Assembly: GCA_018815765.1 (NCBI GenBank)
Contig: JAHIWM010000056.1
Span: forward strand, 1 to 43,939
DNA: 43,939 bases
Source of the DNA: Gammaproteobacteria bacterium
Lineage (GTDB): Bacteria > Pseudomonadota > Gammaproteobacteria > Enterobacterales > Alteromonadaceae
Reading direction: 5' to 3'
Shown piece after piece: positions 23,666 through 32,669 of the stretch (position 1 is the first letter of the stretch; every line of letters starts with the position of its first letter). The position numbers and the translations under genes are program-made. Below the pieces are notes generated by a model that saw only the letters and a list, made by a program, of their open reading frames with translations, made no database searches and was not told the DNA's origin.

Positions 23666-25543
23666 ATGGCTGTTGATTTTTTTGCCGCTCAGGACAAAGC
23701 ACGCAGCAATACCAAATTACTGGTGGTGCTGTTCAGCCTGGCCGTATGTTGCCTTATTGTGCTGACCAATATTTTGCTGCTGGTGACTTTAGGCTTTATG
23801 GAGCCAGAGCACTACCAGTTACTGCTTAATCCACAAGACCCCAACTGGCTAAGTCAGTTACCCTGGCCCATGATGGGCTGGGTCAGTTTAGCTGTGTTTG
23901 TGGTGATAGCTGCAGTGGTCAGTATTAAACAGGCAGAGTTAAGTCAGGGCGGTCAGGTGGTTGCCAAAGCTTTAGGCGGCAGCCGTCTTGATCATGCTAT
24001 TGCTGATGCAAAACAGCGGCAACTGCTGAATGTGGTAGAAGAAATGGCCATAGCTTCAGGTGTACCCGTACCACCAGTGTATTTAATGCCTGAATCCTCT
24101 ATCAACGCTTTTGCAGCAGGTTATTCGCCAGCCGATGCAGTGATAGGTATTACTCAGGGCAGCCTGAACCTTTTGAACCGCGATCAGCTGCAAGGTGTGA
24201 TAGCTCATGAGTTCAGTCATATTTTAAACGGCGATATGCGGATGAATATTCGCCTGATTGCTTTGTTGCATGGCATCGAGTTTATTGGTCATGCCGGTTA
24301 TTTCCTGCTTCGAAGCGGCAGCCGCAGAACTGCGGTAGTGATCGGTAGTTCAAAATCAAAAGACAATGGCGGTGGTATTTTAGGTTTGGCTTTGGGCCTG
24401 ATGGTATTGGGTTATTTAGGCACCTTTTTTGGCAGCCTGATTAAAGCTGCAGTAAGCCGCCAACGTGAATTTTTGGCGGATGCCAGTGCTGTGCAATTTA
24501 CCCGTAATCCAGCAGGTATAGCGGGCGCACTAAAGGCCATAGGCGGCGCGCATTCTGGCAGCAAGGTAAAAAATCCGAATGCCGATGAAATGAGTCACTT
24601 ATTTTTTGGTGAAGCCATCAGCCGCTGGAGCAGTTTATTTGCCACTCATCCGCCGTTAAAAGAGCGGATAAAACGTATTGACCCCAGCTGGGCCGGGAAT
24701 TTCCCTACGGAAGCAGAATTGATGCGACAAAGTACTGCGCCATCATCTGAACATCAAAGCACAACTAACCCACGCCAGATGGCCGGAGCCGATAGAGCTG
24801 CGACCTTGCTTGCAGCCCTGCCTCCTTTGTTGCTGCACAGCAGCCGTCACCCAGCTTCAGCTCCGGCTCTTTGTTGCGCTTGCCTGGTGCAACCTGAGCA
24901 TCTGGCTAAACAGTGGAATTTAATTAAAAACCTCGGCCACGCTGGTTTATTGCAGGATGTAGACAAGTTATATGACGAGGTCAGTAAACTTGCCGCTAAG
25001 CAGAAATTACAACTGGTGCAACTGGCGGTGCCAGGTTTAAAACAACTGTCCAAACAACAATTTGAAAATTTCCAACAGCTTTGTCAGGCATTAAGTCAGG
25101 CTGACGGTGAAGAGGATTTGCTGGAGTGGACTTTACTGAACTGGCTGCAACATTGTGTTGGCAGTCAATTTGACGTACAGCTGCTGCATAAACAAGATAA
25201 AGCCAGCGAGCTTTCCGCCATAGCACCGGCGGCTATGGCTTTGTTGGCTCTTTGCGCCGATCAGGTTGTGCATGCAGAACTGCAACAACAAGCATGGCAA
25301 GCAGGTGTTAAAGTCTTAGGTATGAACACGGATACTCAGAGGCCAGCCGTCAGCTTTGAGCAATTAAAACATTATTTGCCAGAGCTGATGCACAGTACAC
25401 CACAAGTTAAAAAGCAGTTATGGCTGATGCTAAAAGCTGCTGTGCGTGCTGATGAACAGGTGAATGAACAGGAAGAAATGCTGCTGCGTGCTTTAGCCTT
25501 ATTACTGGAAGTACCTGTTAGCCCCGATGAATTCAATCATTAA
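23666..25543 (+). CDS. M48 family membrane metallopeptidase (HtpX-like) with TerB-like C-terminus
   Basis: A 625-residue zinc protease of the inner membrane. Two membrane segments lie near the N-terminus (about 18-42 and 70-88). The catalytic motif HEFSH is at 181-185 and the third zinc ligand is E268 in REFLADASAVQ. Two further hydrophobic stretches lie between them (about 196-215 and 237-262). Typical HtpX proteins end near residue 290-330; this one has some 290 more residues, ending in a helical domain (about 560-620, QLWLMLKAAVRADEQVNEQE) that looks like a TerB-type fold. The protease probably degrades damaged membrane proteins; LemA upstream is its usual neighbour. ATG 23666 is preferred over TTG 23651; neither has a strong ribosome binding site, and the upstream sequence is the end of a dispersed repeat. 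Confidence 0.85.
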   Translation: MAVDFFAAQDKARSNTKLLVVLFSLAVCCLIVLTNILLLVTLGFMEPEHYQLLLNPQDPNWLSQLPWPMMGWVSLAVFVVIAAVVSIKQAELSQGGQVVAKALGGSRLDHAIADAKQRQLLNVVEEMAIASGVPVPPVYLMPESSINAFAAGYSPADAVIGITQGSLNLLNRDQLQGVIAHEFSHILNGDMRMNIRLIALLHGIEFIGHAGYFLLRSGSRRTAVVIGSSKSKDNGGGILGLALGLMVLGYLGTFFGSLIKAAVSRQREFLADASAVQFTRNPAGIAGALKAIGGAHSGSKVKNPNADEMSHLFFGEAISRWSSLFATHPPLKERIKRIDPSWAGNFPTEAELMRQSTAPSSEHQSTTNPRQMAGADRAATLLAALPPLLLHSSRHPASAPALCCACLVQPEHLAKQWNLIKNLGHAGLLQDVDKLYDEVSKLAAKQKLQLVQLAVPGLKQLSKQQFENFQQLCQALSQADGEEDLLEWTLLNWLQHCVGSQFDVQLLHKQDKASELSAIAPAAMALLALCADQVVHAELQQQAWQAGVKVLGMNTDTQRPAVSFEQLKHYLPELMHSTPQVKKQLWLMLKAAVRADEQVNEQEEMLLRALALLLEVPVSPDEFNH

Positions 25544-25572
25544 GCCCGTCATAAAACAGACCAGAAACAAAT

Positions 25573-25595
25573 CGCAGTCAGTTGTTCTGACTGCG
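25573..25595 (-). terminator. Hairpin over the stop of the GGDEF/EAL gene
   Basis: CGCAGTCAG (25573-25581) pairs perfectly with CTGACTGCG (25587-25595) across 5 bases. On the minus strand it is followed by ATTTGTTTC. It includes the stop codon of the minus-strand gene and faces the end of the M48 gene. Confidence 0.45.
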
Positions 25596-28500
25596 GATCA
25601 GTTGCTCAAAGTGTTCTGCCGACAAAGGCCTGCTGCACAAATAGCCCTGATAATAATCACAGCCTTGCTGGCGTAAATAATCCAGTTGAGCTTGCTGCTC
25701 TACCCCTTCAGCCAAGGCCTTTAAGCCCAGAATATGCGCCATAGAGATAATAGCCGTGACTAAAGCCTGGCTTTCACTGTTATCAGCAACATCATCGACA
25801 AAACTCTTATCAATTTTCAGCACATCCAGTTGATAACGTTGCAAATAAGCAAAAGACGAATAGCCTGTACCAAAGTCATCAATGGCCAGATTGACACCCA
25901 TTGTATGCAAATCGGACAACACCAGCTCAGCTTGTTGCTCCCGCGACATAATGGCGCTTTCAGTCAGTTCCAGTTCTAATAATTCCGCCGGAAAACCAGT
26001 GTCTTTTAATATCTGCGCAGTTTGAGCACCAATATCACCATGACTGAACTGATGCGAAGACAAGTTCACAGCCAGTTTTAAATCAGGTAAACCCGCTTTG
26101 CGCCACAAAGCCCCCTGACGGCATGTTTCAGCCAGCACCCAGTCGCCAATGGCGCCAATCAGCCCTGTGTCTTCTGCGATAGGAATAAAACGTCCTGGAG
26201 CTATCAAACCTTCCACCGGATCGTTCCAGCGTACCAGCGCTTCTGCGCCAACAATACGACCGGTTTTAATATCGATTTGTGGCTGGTAAAAAACTAAGAA
26301 CTGGTTTTGCGCTAAAGCACCACGCAAGCGGGCCTCTAAATCAATACGCTGACGGGCATAAAGAGTTAAATCATCCGAATAATAAGCAAAACGGCCACGC
26401 CCCTGCTCTTTCGCTCTGTACAAAGCCGCATCTGCATTGCTGAGCAAGGTTTCGCCTTCCGCACCATGATCTGGGTAAAGCGAAATCCCAATGCTGGCAC
26501 CAATACGAACTTCGGCATTGTTGCTTAAAATCCATGGCTGACTCATGTCCTTAATCAGTTCAGTGGCAAAACGGGCGGCATCTTCGCTTTGATGCAACTG
26601 TTCGAGTAGGATAATAAACTCATCGCCGCCAAAACGCGCCACAGTATCAATATCTCTTAAGCGCTGCTTTAACGAAGCAGCCACCAGTTTAAGCAGCTCA
26701 TCACCAGCCGGATGGCCAAAGCTATCGTTGATGTATTTAAAGCGGTCTAAATCAATCATCAATACAGCAAACTGATGCTGATCCCGTTTAGCCAAATCTA
26801 CCGCATTTTGTAAGCGTGAACTCATCAATAAACGGTTTGGCAAATCGGTCAGCACATCATGGTGCGCCAGATAAGCCAGTTCCTGCTCTGAAGCTTTGAG
26901 TTGAGTAATATCAGCAAATACAGCAACATAGTGACTGACTTGTTGAGCCGCATCGACAATGGTATTGATGCTGAGCAGTTCAGGGTAAATTTCACCGTTT
27001 TTGCGTCTGTTCCAGACTTCGCCCTGCCAGTGGCCCTGCTCGGCCAGCTCTTGCCACATCTGGCGATAAAAGGCCTGATCATGGCGACCTGAGCTAAACA
27101 TAGCAGGGGTATTGCCAATGACTTCATCTTCCTGATAACCCAGCATATGCAGCAACGACTGATTCACCTGAATAATACGGTTTGACGCATCCGTCACCAT
27201 AATACCTTCGCGGGTACTCTCAAATACCGCAGCGGCTTGTTGCAAGGACGATTCAAACTGCTGTCGCTTCACCGCATTACCTAAAGCCGTGGCCAGCATA
27301 TTCAATGCATCCAGTTCCACCTGATTCCATTCGCGACAGCTATGATGTTGCTCTACGCCAAGCAAGCCCCACCAGACCCCATCGACCATAACCGGCATCA
27401 GTGCTATAGCCTGAATACGAAAACGTGTCAGCATAGGCTGCAACATCTTGTCCATATCCTGCGCCAGTCCGGCTACCATAGAGCCTTTTGCCAGTTGCTG
27501 AATGGCCGGATACCAGCGGGACACTGTGTTATTCAGCTGTTTAAAAGTACGGACATGTTCTTTCTGGTCACGCCGCCACTGAGTTAACAAAGTGCCTGTC
27601 ACCAAATCATGCTGCATACTGTTCTGGTACAGGTAAATGGCATCAACGGCTAAAGCCCTGCTGATGGAAGGCATCATACTACGCAGCAACTGCAACCAGT
27701 CACTGTGCTGTAAAAAGCGCGCTGCCATATCGGCCAGATTTGACATCACCAAGGCTCTTTGTTTCAGCTCACGGCGAAACTCTACCTGAGCACTGATGTC
27801 ATCTATGGTGACTAAAACACCGGATAATTGCTCCCGTTCAAACAAAGGTTCTGTATTTAATTTCAGCCAGCGTTGTACCCCGCCACGTTCAATGCCTATA
27901 ACAACATCACGGATAGATACAGGTACTTCAGCCCGCAGCACCTGATTGCTGGGGTAAAGTTCAGCCGGATACTGTGAGCCATCCTCGTAAATGGTTTTCC
28001 AGTCTTCCACTGTAGGGATCAGACCCCGCATTTCGTCCAGGCTTCGGTGCAGGATACGCTCTGCTGCAGCATTGGCATCGACAATGGCACCAGTCCTGTC
28101 ATGTAAAATCAAGCCTTCCGACATCGTATTAAATAAGGTGGTTAACTTATCGTTGCTTGCTTCCTGTTCAAATCTGGCTTGCTTCAGTTCAGTAATATCG
28201 ACCATAGCACCGATAATCTGCGGCTTATCATCCTTCAAAGCCGCGAGTAACCGTAAATCATCACGGATATAACGGATAGCGCCGGATGCATCAAAAAAGC
28301 GATACTCATGGCGGTAATGCCCATGCAACAAGGTTTGTTCTATCGCGCTGCTGGCCAGAGGCTTATCATCAGGATGAACGCCATTTTCCCACCATTGCTC
28401 GCGCAGAGCCTGTTCAACACTATAGCCAAACAGCCGCTCGATATTGCTGCTGACCCAGCTGGTTCTGCAGCTGACGCCATCCAGTTCGATCCGGTGCAAT

Positions 28501-30137
28501 ACGGTAGAACTGGCAGTAAGTATGGTATCCAGTTGCTGGGAATTTTGTAGCTGTTGTTGGTGGCTGCGGTTTAAATCATCATACAACTGACGTTTTTCAG
28601 TAACGTCATCAAAAGTCGCTAATAACAAGTCAGCCTGTCCTTCCTGACTGAATCGCTGCATCATCAGTTTGATGGTTAACACTCGCCCGGCGCTGTGACG
28701 TAGCTGAATATCCGATTCAACACTATTTTGTTCTCTGGAGACAAAACTGGTCGCCATAAACTGCTCTGCGTTTGGAGCTAAATCACGCAAGGACAGCGCC
28801 AGTAACTCTTCTTCTGAATAACCAAGCACCGACTGCAGCTTTTTGTTGACCCGGATAAAAGGCTGATGGGTACGGGATAAAATAGCCATACCGGAAAACG
28901 GCAACTCAAAAAAAGCCTGAACAGTTTTGTCCTGTTCTGTCTGTTTGGCAGCGAGCGCCAACTGATGCGATTGAATAAGTTCGCGCCAATAAAACAAAGC
29001 CCCCAGCACCAATAACATTAATAAGGTGCCAGAGATCATAGACATCCACAATAACAAGGTATCCAGAGGTAACAGTACTTCTGCCACATCAATTTTACTG
29101 AGCAGCATCCAGTTGGTTTGCCGTACCGGCGTATAAGCACCCAATACAAGCTGGCCACGGTAATCCAACTCTTCGGCAGTATTAAATTGACGTTGACGCA
29201 AAGCTTTAGCCGCCAGCAAAGGGCCATCTATATCCGCGTCTTCAAGCACGGCATGCTGTGGCTGACGTAACGGATTTAAAAACACCACTGAACGACCTTG
29301 CTGCTGAACCAGCAATACTTCGGCTGTTGGACTGGACACAGGCCAGTTCTGAACGGCAGGAAATAAATACAGACTGGTGTCTACTACAAACACCAGTTGG
29401 TAAATCTGCTGGTCTATCGCTATAGGTAAAAACCAGCTTAATTGGCAATATCGGTCTGTTCTTTTGCTGTCACATTGCGCTGCAGGTTGCTGTATATTTA
29501 AATCAACAGACAGAACATCAAACTTTAACTGTGCACCTAATGACAGCAGTTGTTTTTTTTGTGCATCAAATAACAGGATAGAACTAAAGGAATGTTCAGC
29601 GATCATCGACGCCAGGCGGTTGCGTACATCAACCTGTTGTGTTGCGTCACCCCGCTCAAGGTACTGCTGCAATTTTTGCCGGAAAGAACTGTCGCGCGAC
29701 AAGCCATTAATGTCGTATTGGCGTTCCGCCAGCCAGAGTTCCAGTTGCTGTTTTTTGATGTCTGTCACAGTGCGTAAATCGGCCAGCGCTTCTGTTTTTA
29801 ACTGATTACCATGCACCCATTTAGTGATGGCAGACAAAGCAGGGATCGCCAGCAAAAATGCCAGAATCAGCAGAATGATCCGCAGTTGTTTATACCGCAC
29901 CGAGACAGGTGAATCGAAAAACTGTTGTTTACGCCAGGTTGCAAGCAGCACATAAATTAAACAACCACTGATGCAAACAAAAGCCACCCCCTTGATGGTG
30001 CCTAAGAACGAATTCGTTTCAGGATCAGTGATGGTAAGGTGTAACAGATGGTCAGAGCCAAAAATCCATAACAACGCAAAACTGCAATACAGCAGCACAA
30101 TACGAATAGCAGTTAAAGGGTAAGCAGGTTTGGCCAT
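25578..30137 (-). CDS. Multidomain c-di-GMP sensor: periplasmic sensor, PAS repeats, GAF, GGDEF, EAL
   Basis: A 1519-residue inner-membrane protein. Membrane segments are at about 10-27, 46-66, 85-104 and 361-383; residues 106-358 form a periplasmic Cache-type sensor. Four PAS domains lie at about 405-515, 535-655, 660-790 and 965-1085, with a GAF-like domain at 795-958. The GGDEF domain has an intact GGDEF at 1170-1174 and the inhibitory motif RDID at 1161-1164. The EAL domain has EAL at 1299-1301, NLSSHQF near 1358, LELTES near 1389-1394, DDFGTGYSS at 1420-1428 and KIDKSFV at 1441. Both catalytic domains look complete, so it may make or break c-di-GMP depending on signals. ATG 30137 follows GGATAGAC. 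It lies 28 bases after yjbR on the same strand and may share its transcript. Confidence 0.9.
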   Translation of the reverse strand: MAKPAYPLTAIRIVLLYCSFALLWIFGSDHLLHLTITDPETNSFLGTIKGVAFVCISGCLIYVLLATWRKQQFFDSPVSVRYKQLRIILLILAFLLAIPALSAITKWVHGNQLKTEALADLRTVTDIKKQQLELWLAERQYDINGLSRDSSFRQKLQQYLERGDATQQVDVRNRLASMIAEHSFSSILLFDAQKKQLLSLGAQLKFDVLSVDLNIQQPAAQCDSKRTDRYCQLSWFLPIAIDQQIYQLVFVVDTSLYLFPAVQNWPVSSPTAEVLLVQQQGRSVVFLNPLRQPQHAVLEDADIDGPLLAAKALRQRQFNTAEELDYRGQLVLGAYTPVRQTNWMLLSKIDVAEVLLPLDTLLLWMSMISGTLLMLLVLGALFYWRELIQSHQLALAAKQTEQDKTVQAFFELPFSGMAILSRTHQPFIRVNKKLQSVLGYSEEELLALSLRDLAPNAEQFMATSFVSREQNSVESDIQLRHSAGRVLTIKLMMQRFSQEGQADLLLATFDDVTEKRQLYDDLNRSHQQQLQNSQQLDTILTASSTVLHRIELDGVSCRTSWVSSNIERLFGYSVEQALREQWWENGVHPDDKPLASSAIEQTLLHGHYRHEYRFFDASGAIRYIRDDLRLLAALKDDKPQIIGAMVDITELKQARFEQEASNDKLTTLFNTMSEGLILHDRTGAIVDANAAAERILHRSLDEMRGLIPTVEDWKTIYEDGSQYPAELYPSNQVLRAEVPVSIRDVVIGIERGGVQRWLKLNTEPLFEREQLSGVLVTIDDISAQVEFRRELKQRALVMSNLADMAARFLQHSDWLQLLRSMMPSISRALAVDAIYLYQNSMQHDLVTGTLLTQWRRDQKEHVRTFKQLNNTVSRWYPAIQQLAKGSMVAGLAQDMDKMLQPMLTRFRIQAIALMPVMVDGVWWGLLGVEQHHSCREWNQVELDALNMLATALGNAVKRQQFESSLQQAAAVFESTREGIMVTDASNRIIQVNQSLLHMLGYQEDEVIGNTPAMFSSGRHDQAFYRQMWQELAEQGHWQGEVWNRRKNGEIYPELLSINTIVDAAQQVSHYVAVFADITQLKASEQELAYLAHHDVLTDLPNRLLMSSRLQNAVDLAKRDQHQFAVLMIDLDRFKYINDSFGHPAGDELLKLVAASLKQRLRDIDTVARFGGDEFIILLEQLHQSEDAARFATELIKDMSQPWILSNNAEVRIGASIGISLYPDHGAEGETLLSNADAALYRAKEQGRGRFAYYSDDLTLYARQRIDLEARLRGALAQNQFLVFYQPQIDIKTGRIVGAEALVRWNDPVEGLIAPGRFIPIAEDTGLIGAIGDWVLAETCRQGALWRKAGLPDLKLAVNLSSHQFSHGDIGAQTAQILKDTGFPAELLELELTESAIMSREQQAELVLSDLHTMGVNLAIDDFGTGYSSFAYLQRYQLDVLKIDKSFVDDVADNSESQALVTAIISMAHILGLKALAEGVEQQAQLDYLRQQGCDYYQGYLCSRPLSAEHFEQLIRSQNN

Positions 30138-30165
30138 GTCTATCCGTGTCAGTTTATTTTTTTGT

Positions 30166-30522
30166 CTATTCAGTGAGTAACGTCTGTCGCTGGACTTTAG
30201 GTAAAGATTTAATAACCAACAGTCTGGACTGATCTATTTGTCGTTTAATTTCCTGCTCTGGCACTGTGTTGTTTAAACGCAAGGTGTTCCAGTGCTTTTT
30301 ATTCATATGGTAACCAGGGCTAATGGCTGGAAAAATATCACGTAAAGCCAGAGCTTCATCCGGATCACATTTTAAATTCAACCGCGCTTCGCCCTGGTCT
30401 GTGCCAAGGATAGCAAAGATTTTGCCTTTTACTTTATAGACATAGAAATCAGCACCAAAAGGGAAGTCCTCTTCAGTGCTCATCAATTCAAGGCAGTAAT
30501 CACGTACGTCAGAAAATTGCAT
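30166..30522 (-). CDS. MmcQ/YjbR family protein
   Basis: A 118-residue protein, the same length as E. coli YjbR. The family features are FPFGADFYVYKVKGKIFAIL (about 20-39), the LNLKCDPDEALALRD stretch (about 48-62) and SPGYHMNKKHWNTLRL (about 68-83), which form a CyaY-like alpha/beta fold. It has been called a DNA-binding protein on structural grounds, but no function is established. ATG 30522 has no strong ribosome binding site; there is no better start. The GGDEF/EAL gene follows after 28 bases on the same strand, and the S9 peptidase terminator separates it from the gene upstream. Confidence 0.85.
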   Translation of the reverse strand: MQFSDVRDYCLELMSTEEDFPFGADFYVYKVKGKIFAILGTDQGEARLNLKCDPDEALALRDIFPAISPGYHMNKKHWNTLRLNNTVPEQEIKRQIDQSRLLVIKSLPKVQRQTLLTE

Positions 30523-30561
30523 TGGTTCGGCCGCAAGTTGTGGAAGAACAGCATCAAAAAC

Positions 30562-30586
30562 AAAGAAGGCTGCAGATGCAGCCTTC
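30562..30586 (-). terminator. Terminator of the S9 peptidase gene
   Basis: On the minus strand GAAGGCTGCA-tc-TGCAGCCTTC is followed by TTTGTTTTTG. The stem occupies 30565-30586, ten bases after the peptidase stop. Confidence 0.8.
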
Positions 30587-30595
30587 CGCGATAAA

Positions 30596-32617
30596 TTATT
30601 TACGGGTATGAAGTTTCATCCAGTCAAATACTTCGTTGTACCAGCGCTCAGCATTACGTGGTTTTAAAATCCAGTGGTTTTCATCCGGGAAAATCACTAA
30701 TTTAGATTCAATACCTTTGCGTTGCAGCGTGGTAAAAGCGCCAAGACCCTGAGCATAAGGCACACGGTAATCTTTTAAGCCATGGATCACCAGCATAGGT
30801 GTTTTCCAGTTATCCACTAAAGCTGACGGATTAAACTTCTGGTAATCCCCTTCTTTATTCCAGACCGGACCGCCCATATCATGCTCAGGGAACCACAGCT
30901 CTTCGGTACTGCCGTAGAAGCTTGGCATATCAAACAAACCCGCATGGTTGACTAAACATTTAAAGCCTTCAGGCCAGTTACCGGCAATCCAGTTCATCAT
31001 GTAACCGCCGTAGGATGCACCTAAAGCACAGGCGTTGTTCCCATCCAGCCATTTTTCTTTTTCGGTGATAAAAGCTAAGCCTTTTTGTAAATCAACCAAT
31101 GGCTTTCCCCCCCAGTCACGGGCAATAGAGTCAGTGAAAGCCTGACCATAGCCGGTAGAGCCGTGGAAGTCGATCATCACCACGCCATAGCCCTGAGCGG
31201 CCCATAACTGCGCATTCCAGCGGTAGTTAAACATATTGCCAAAGCTGCCTTGTGGACCACCGTGTACAATAAAGGCGATTGGATATTTCTGGCCTTCTTT
31301 GTAATTCACAGGTTTCATCCAGTAGCCATTCACTGTTTCGTCATTGGCACCTGGGAAATTAAATTGGGCAAACTGAGCAAATTGAATATCAGCCAGAGCC
31401 TCTTTGTTGATTTGAGTTAAGGCCGTTGGTGCACCAGTTTCTGCGGTAATTTGATAAATATCAGTGGGTTTATCCAGACTGTGGTTGGTAAAAATCAACT
31501 TGTTGCCAGCCACATTTAAATCACCCGCTGTGCCATCGGCATAAACCTTGCTGATATCACCAAAGCTGGTGTTAATAGAGAAAATACCGTGTTGGCCTGT
31601 GTCTTGAGCTGTGACATAAATGGTTCTGTTGTCCGCACCAAATTTATAGTCGCTGATGGATCTGTCCCACTCAGGTGACAGTTCTTTACGTTGACCTGTC
31701 ACCATATCCAGCAAAATCAAGCCAAAACGGTCGGCCTCGTACACAGGTTTTTTCATGGCTAAATAGGCCATAAAACGGCCATCGCTGGAAAACGAAGGTT
31801 TAGCATCCCATGCCGCATTGTCACGGGTTAAATTAATTTTTTCGCCACCTTTAACCGACACCTGAAAAATATCAAAGTTGGTATGCCAGGACTGATCCAC
31901 ACCAGGGATTTTGGCGCTGAATACCAGGTTTTTACCGTCTGGTGTAAAAGATACTTCGTTTATCCCGGCAATATCAGTATTCCATTCCGGCAATAAGTCT
32001 TTGGCGTCTGTGACTTTTTTAGCTGTTAAATCAGCTATGTATAAATGACTTCTGAATTCGTCTGTCCAGGTATCCCAGTGCCGCACCATTAACTGGTCGT
32101 ATACCATGGCGCTGTCTTGTTGACCGGCTTTAACCTGTTTGGCTTCAACAGTACAGGATAAAGTTTCACAACCTGGCTTAGCGGCCATTTGCAGCACAAT
32201 TTTGCTGCTGTCATCTGAAACTAAAAAACCATCCACATCTAAAGGCAGATCGGTGATTTGCTGCGCTTCACCACCAGTCATAGGCAAACGCCACACCTGT
32301 GAGCTGCCTGAGCGGCCAGCGATAAAATACAAAGCGCTACCGTCATTACTCCAGGCTACAGCATGCTCTTTATCATCGTTAAAGGTTAAACGACTGACTT
32401 TATTGTTTTGCTGTAAGTCGACTACATACAAATCGGCACTGAGATCGGCAGGAGCAAGGCCGCCATTTTTCTGGCCATACACCAGATAACGGCCGTCAGG
32501 GGATACCACGACATCGTAGACTTTATTTAATTTATTCAGGTGTTCAATGGTGAGCGGGGTTTTGGCGACAGCGGCACTGCTGAGTAACGCAGTGGCGAGA
32601 AAGATCCAGGCTTTCAT
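30596..32617 (-). CDS. Exported S9 family prolyl oligopeptidase-type peptidase
   Basis: A 673-residue protein with a signal peptide (MKAWIFLATALLSSAAVA, cleavage after residue 18), so it acts in the periplasm or outside. Residues about 25-400 form a WD-like beta-propeller with repeated SPDGRYLVY, SNDGSALYF and SSDGRFMAY turns. The alpha/beta-hydrolase domain follows. The catalytic triad is S535 in GASYGGYM, D616 in LKDYRVP and H648 in DENHWIL; the oxyanion stretch HGGPQGSFG is at 452-460. These enzymes release dipeptides or tripeptides from peptide N-termini or cut small peptides; which one cannot be told. GGGAG five bases before ATG 32617 gives a strong start. It lies downstream of fumarase on the same strand, but a terminator separates them. 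Confidence 0.9.
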   Translation of the reverse strand: MKAWIFLATALLSSAAVAKTPLTIEHLNKLNKVYDVVVSPDGRYLVYGQKNGGLAPADLSADLYVVDLQQNNKVSRLTFNDDKEHAVAWSNDGSALYFIAGRSGSSQVWRLPMTGGEAQQITDLPLDVDGFLVSDDSSKIVLQMAAKPGCETLSCTVEAKQVKAGQQDSAMVYDQLMVRHWDTWTDEFRSHLYIADLTAKKVTDAKDLLPEWNTDIAGINEVSFTPDGKNLVFSAKIPGVDQSWHTNFDIFQVSVKGGEKINLTRDNAAWDAKPSFSSDGRFMAYLAMKKPVYEADRFGLILLDMVTGQRKELSPEWDRSISDYKFGADNRTIYVTAQDTGQHGIFSINTSFGDISKVYADGTAGDLNVAGNKLIFTNHSLDKPTDIYQITAETGAPTALTQINKEALADIQFAQFAQFNFPGANDETVNGYWMKPVNYKEGQKYPIAFIVHGGPQGSFGNMFNYRWNAQLWAAQGYGVVMIDFHGSTGYGQAFTDSIARDWGGKPLVDLQKGLAFITEKEKWLDGNNACALGASYGGYMMNWIAGNWPEGFKCLVNHAGLFDMPSFYGSTEELWFPEHDMGGPVWNKEGDYQKFNPSALVDNWKTPMLVIHGLKDYRVPYAQGLGAFTTLQRKGIESKLVIFPDENHWILKPRNAERWYNEVFDWMKLHTRK

Positions 32618-32632
32618 AATTTCTCCCAGTAG

Positions 32633-32658
32633 AAAAACGCCCTGAGGGTCAGGGCGTT
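32633..32658 (-). terminator. Terminator of the fumarase gene
   Basis: On the minus strand AACGCCCTGA-ccc-TCAGGGCGTT is followed by TTTTTCT. It lies 11 bases after the fumarase stop and just upstream of the S9 peptidase ribosome binding site. Confidence 0.85.
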
Positions 32659-32669
32659 GTTAATCATTT

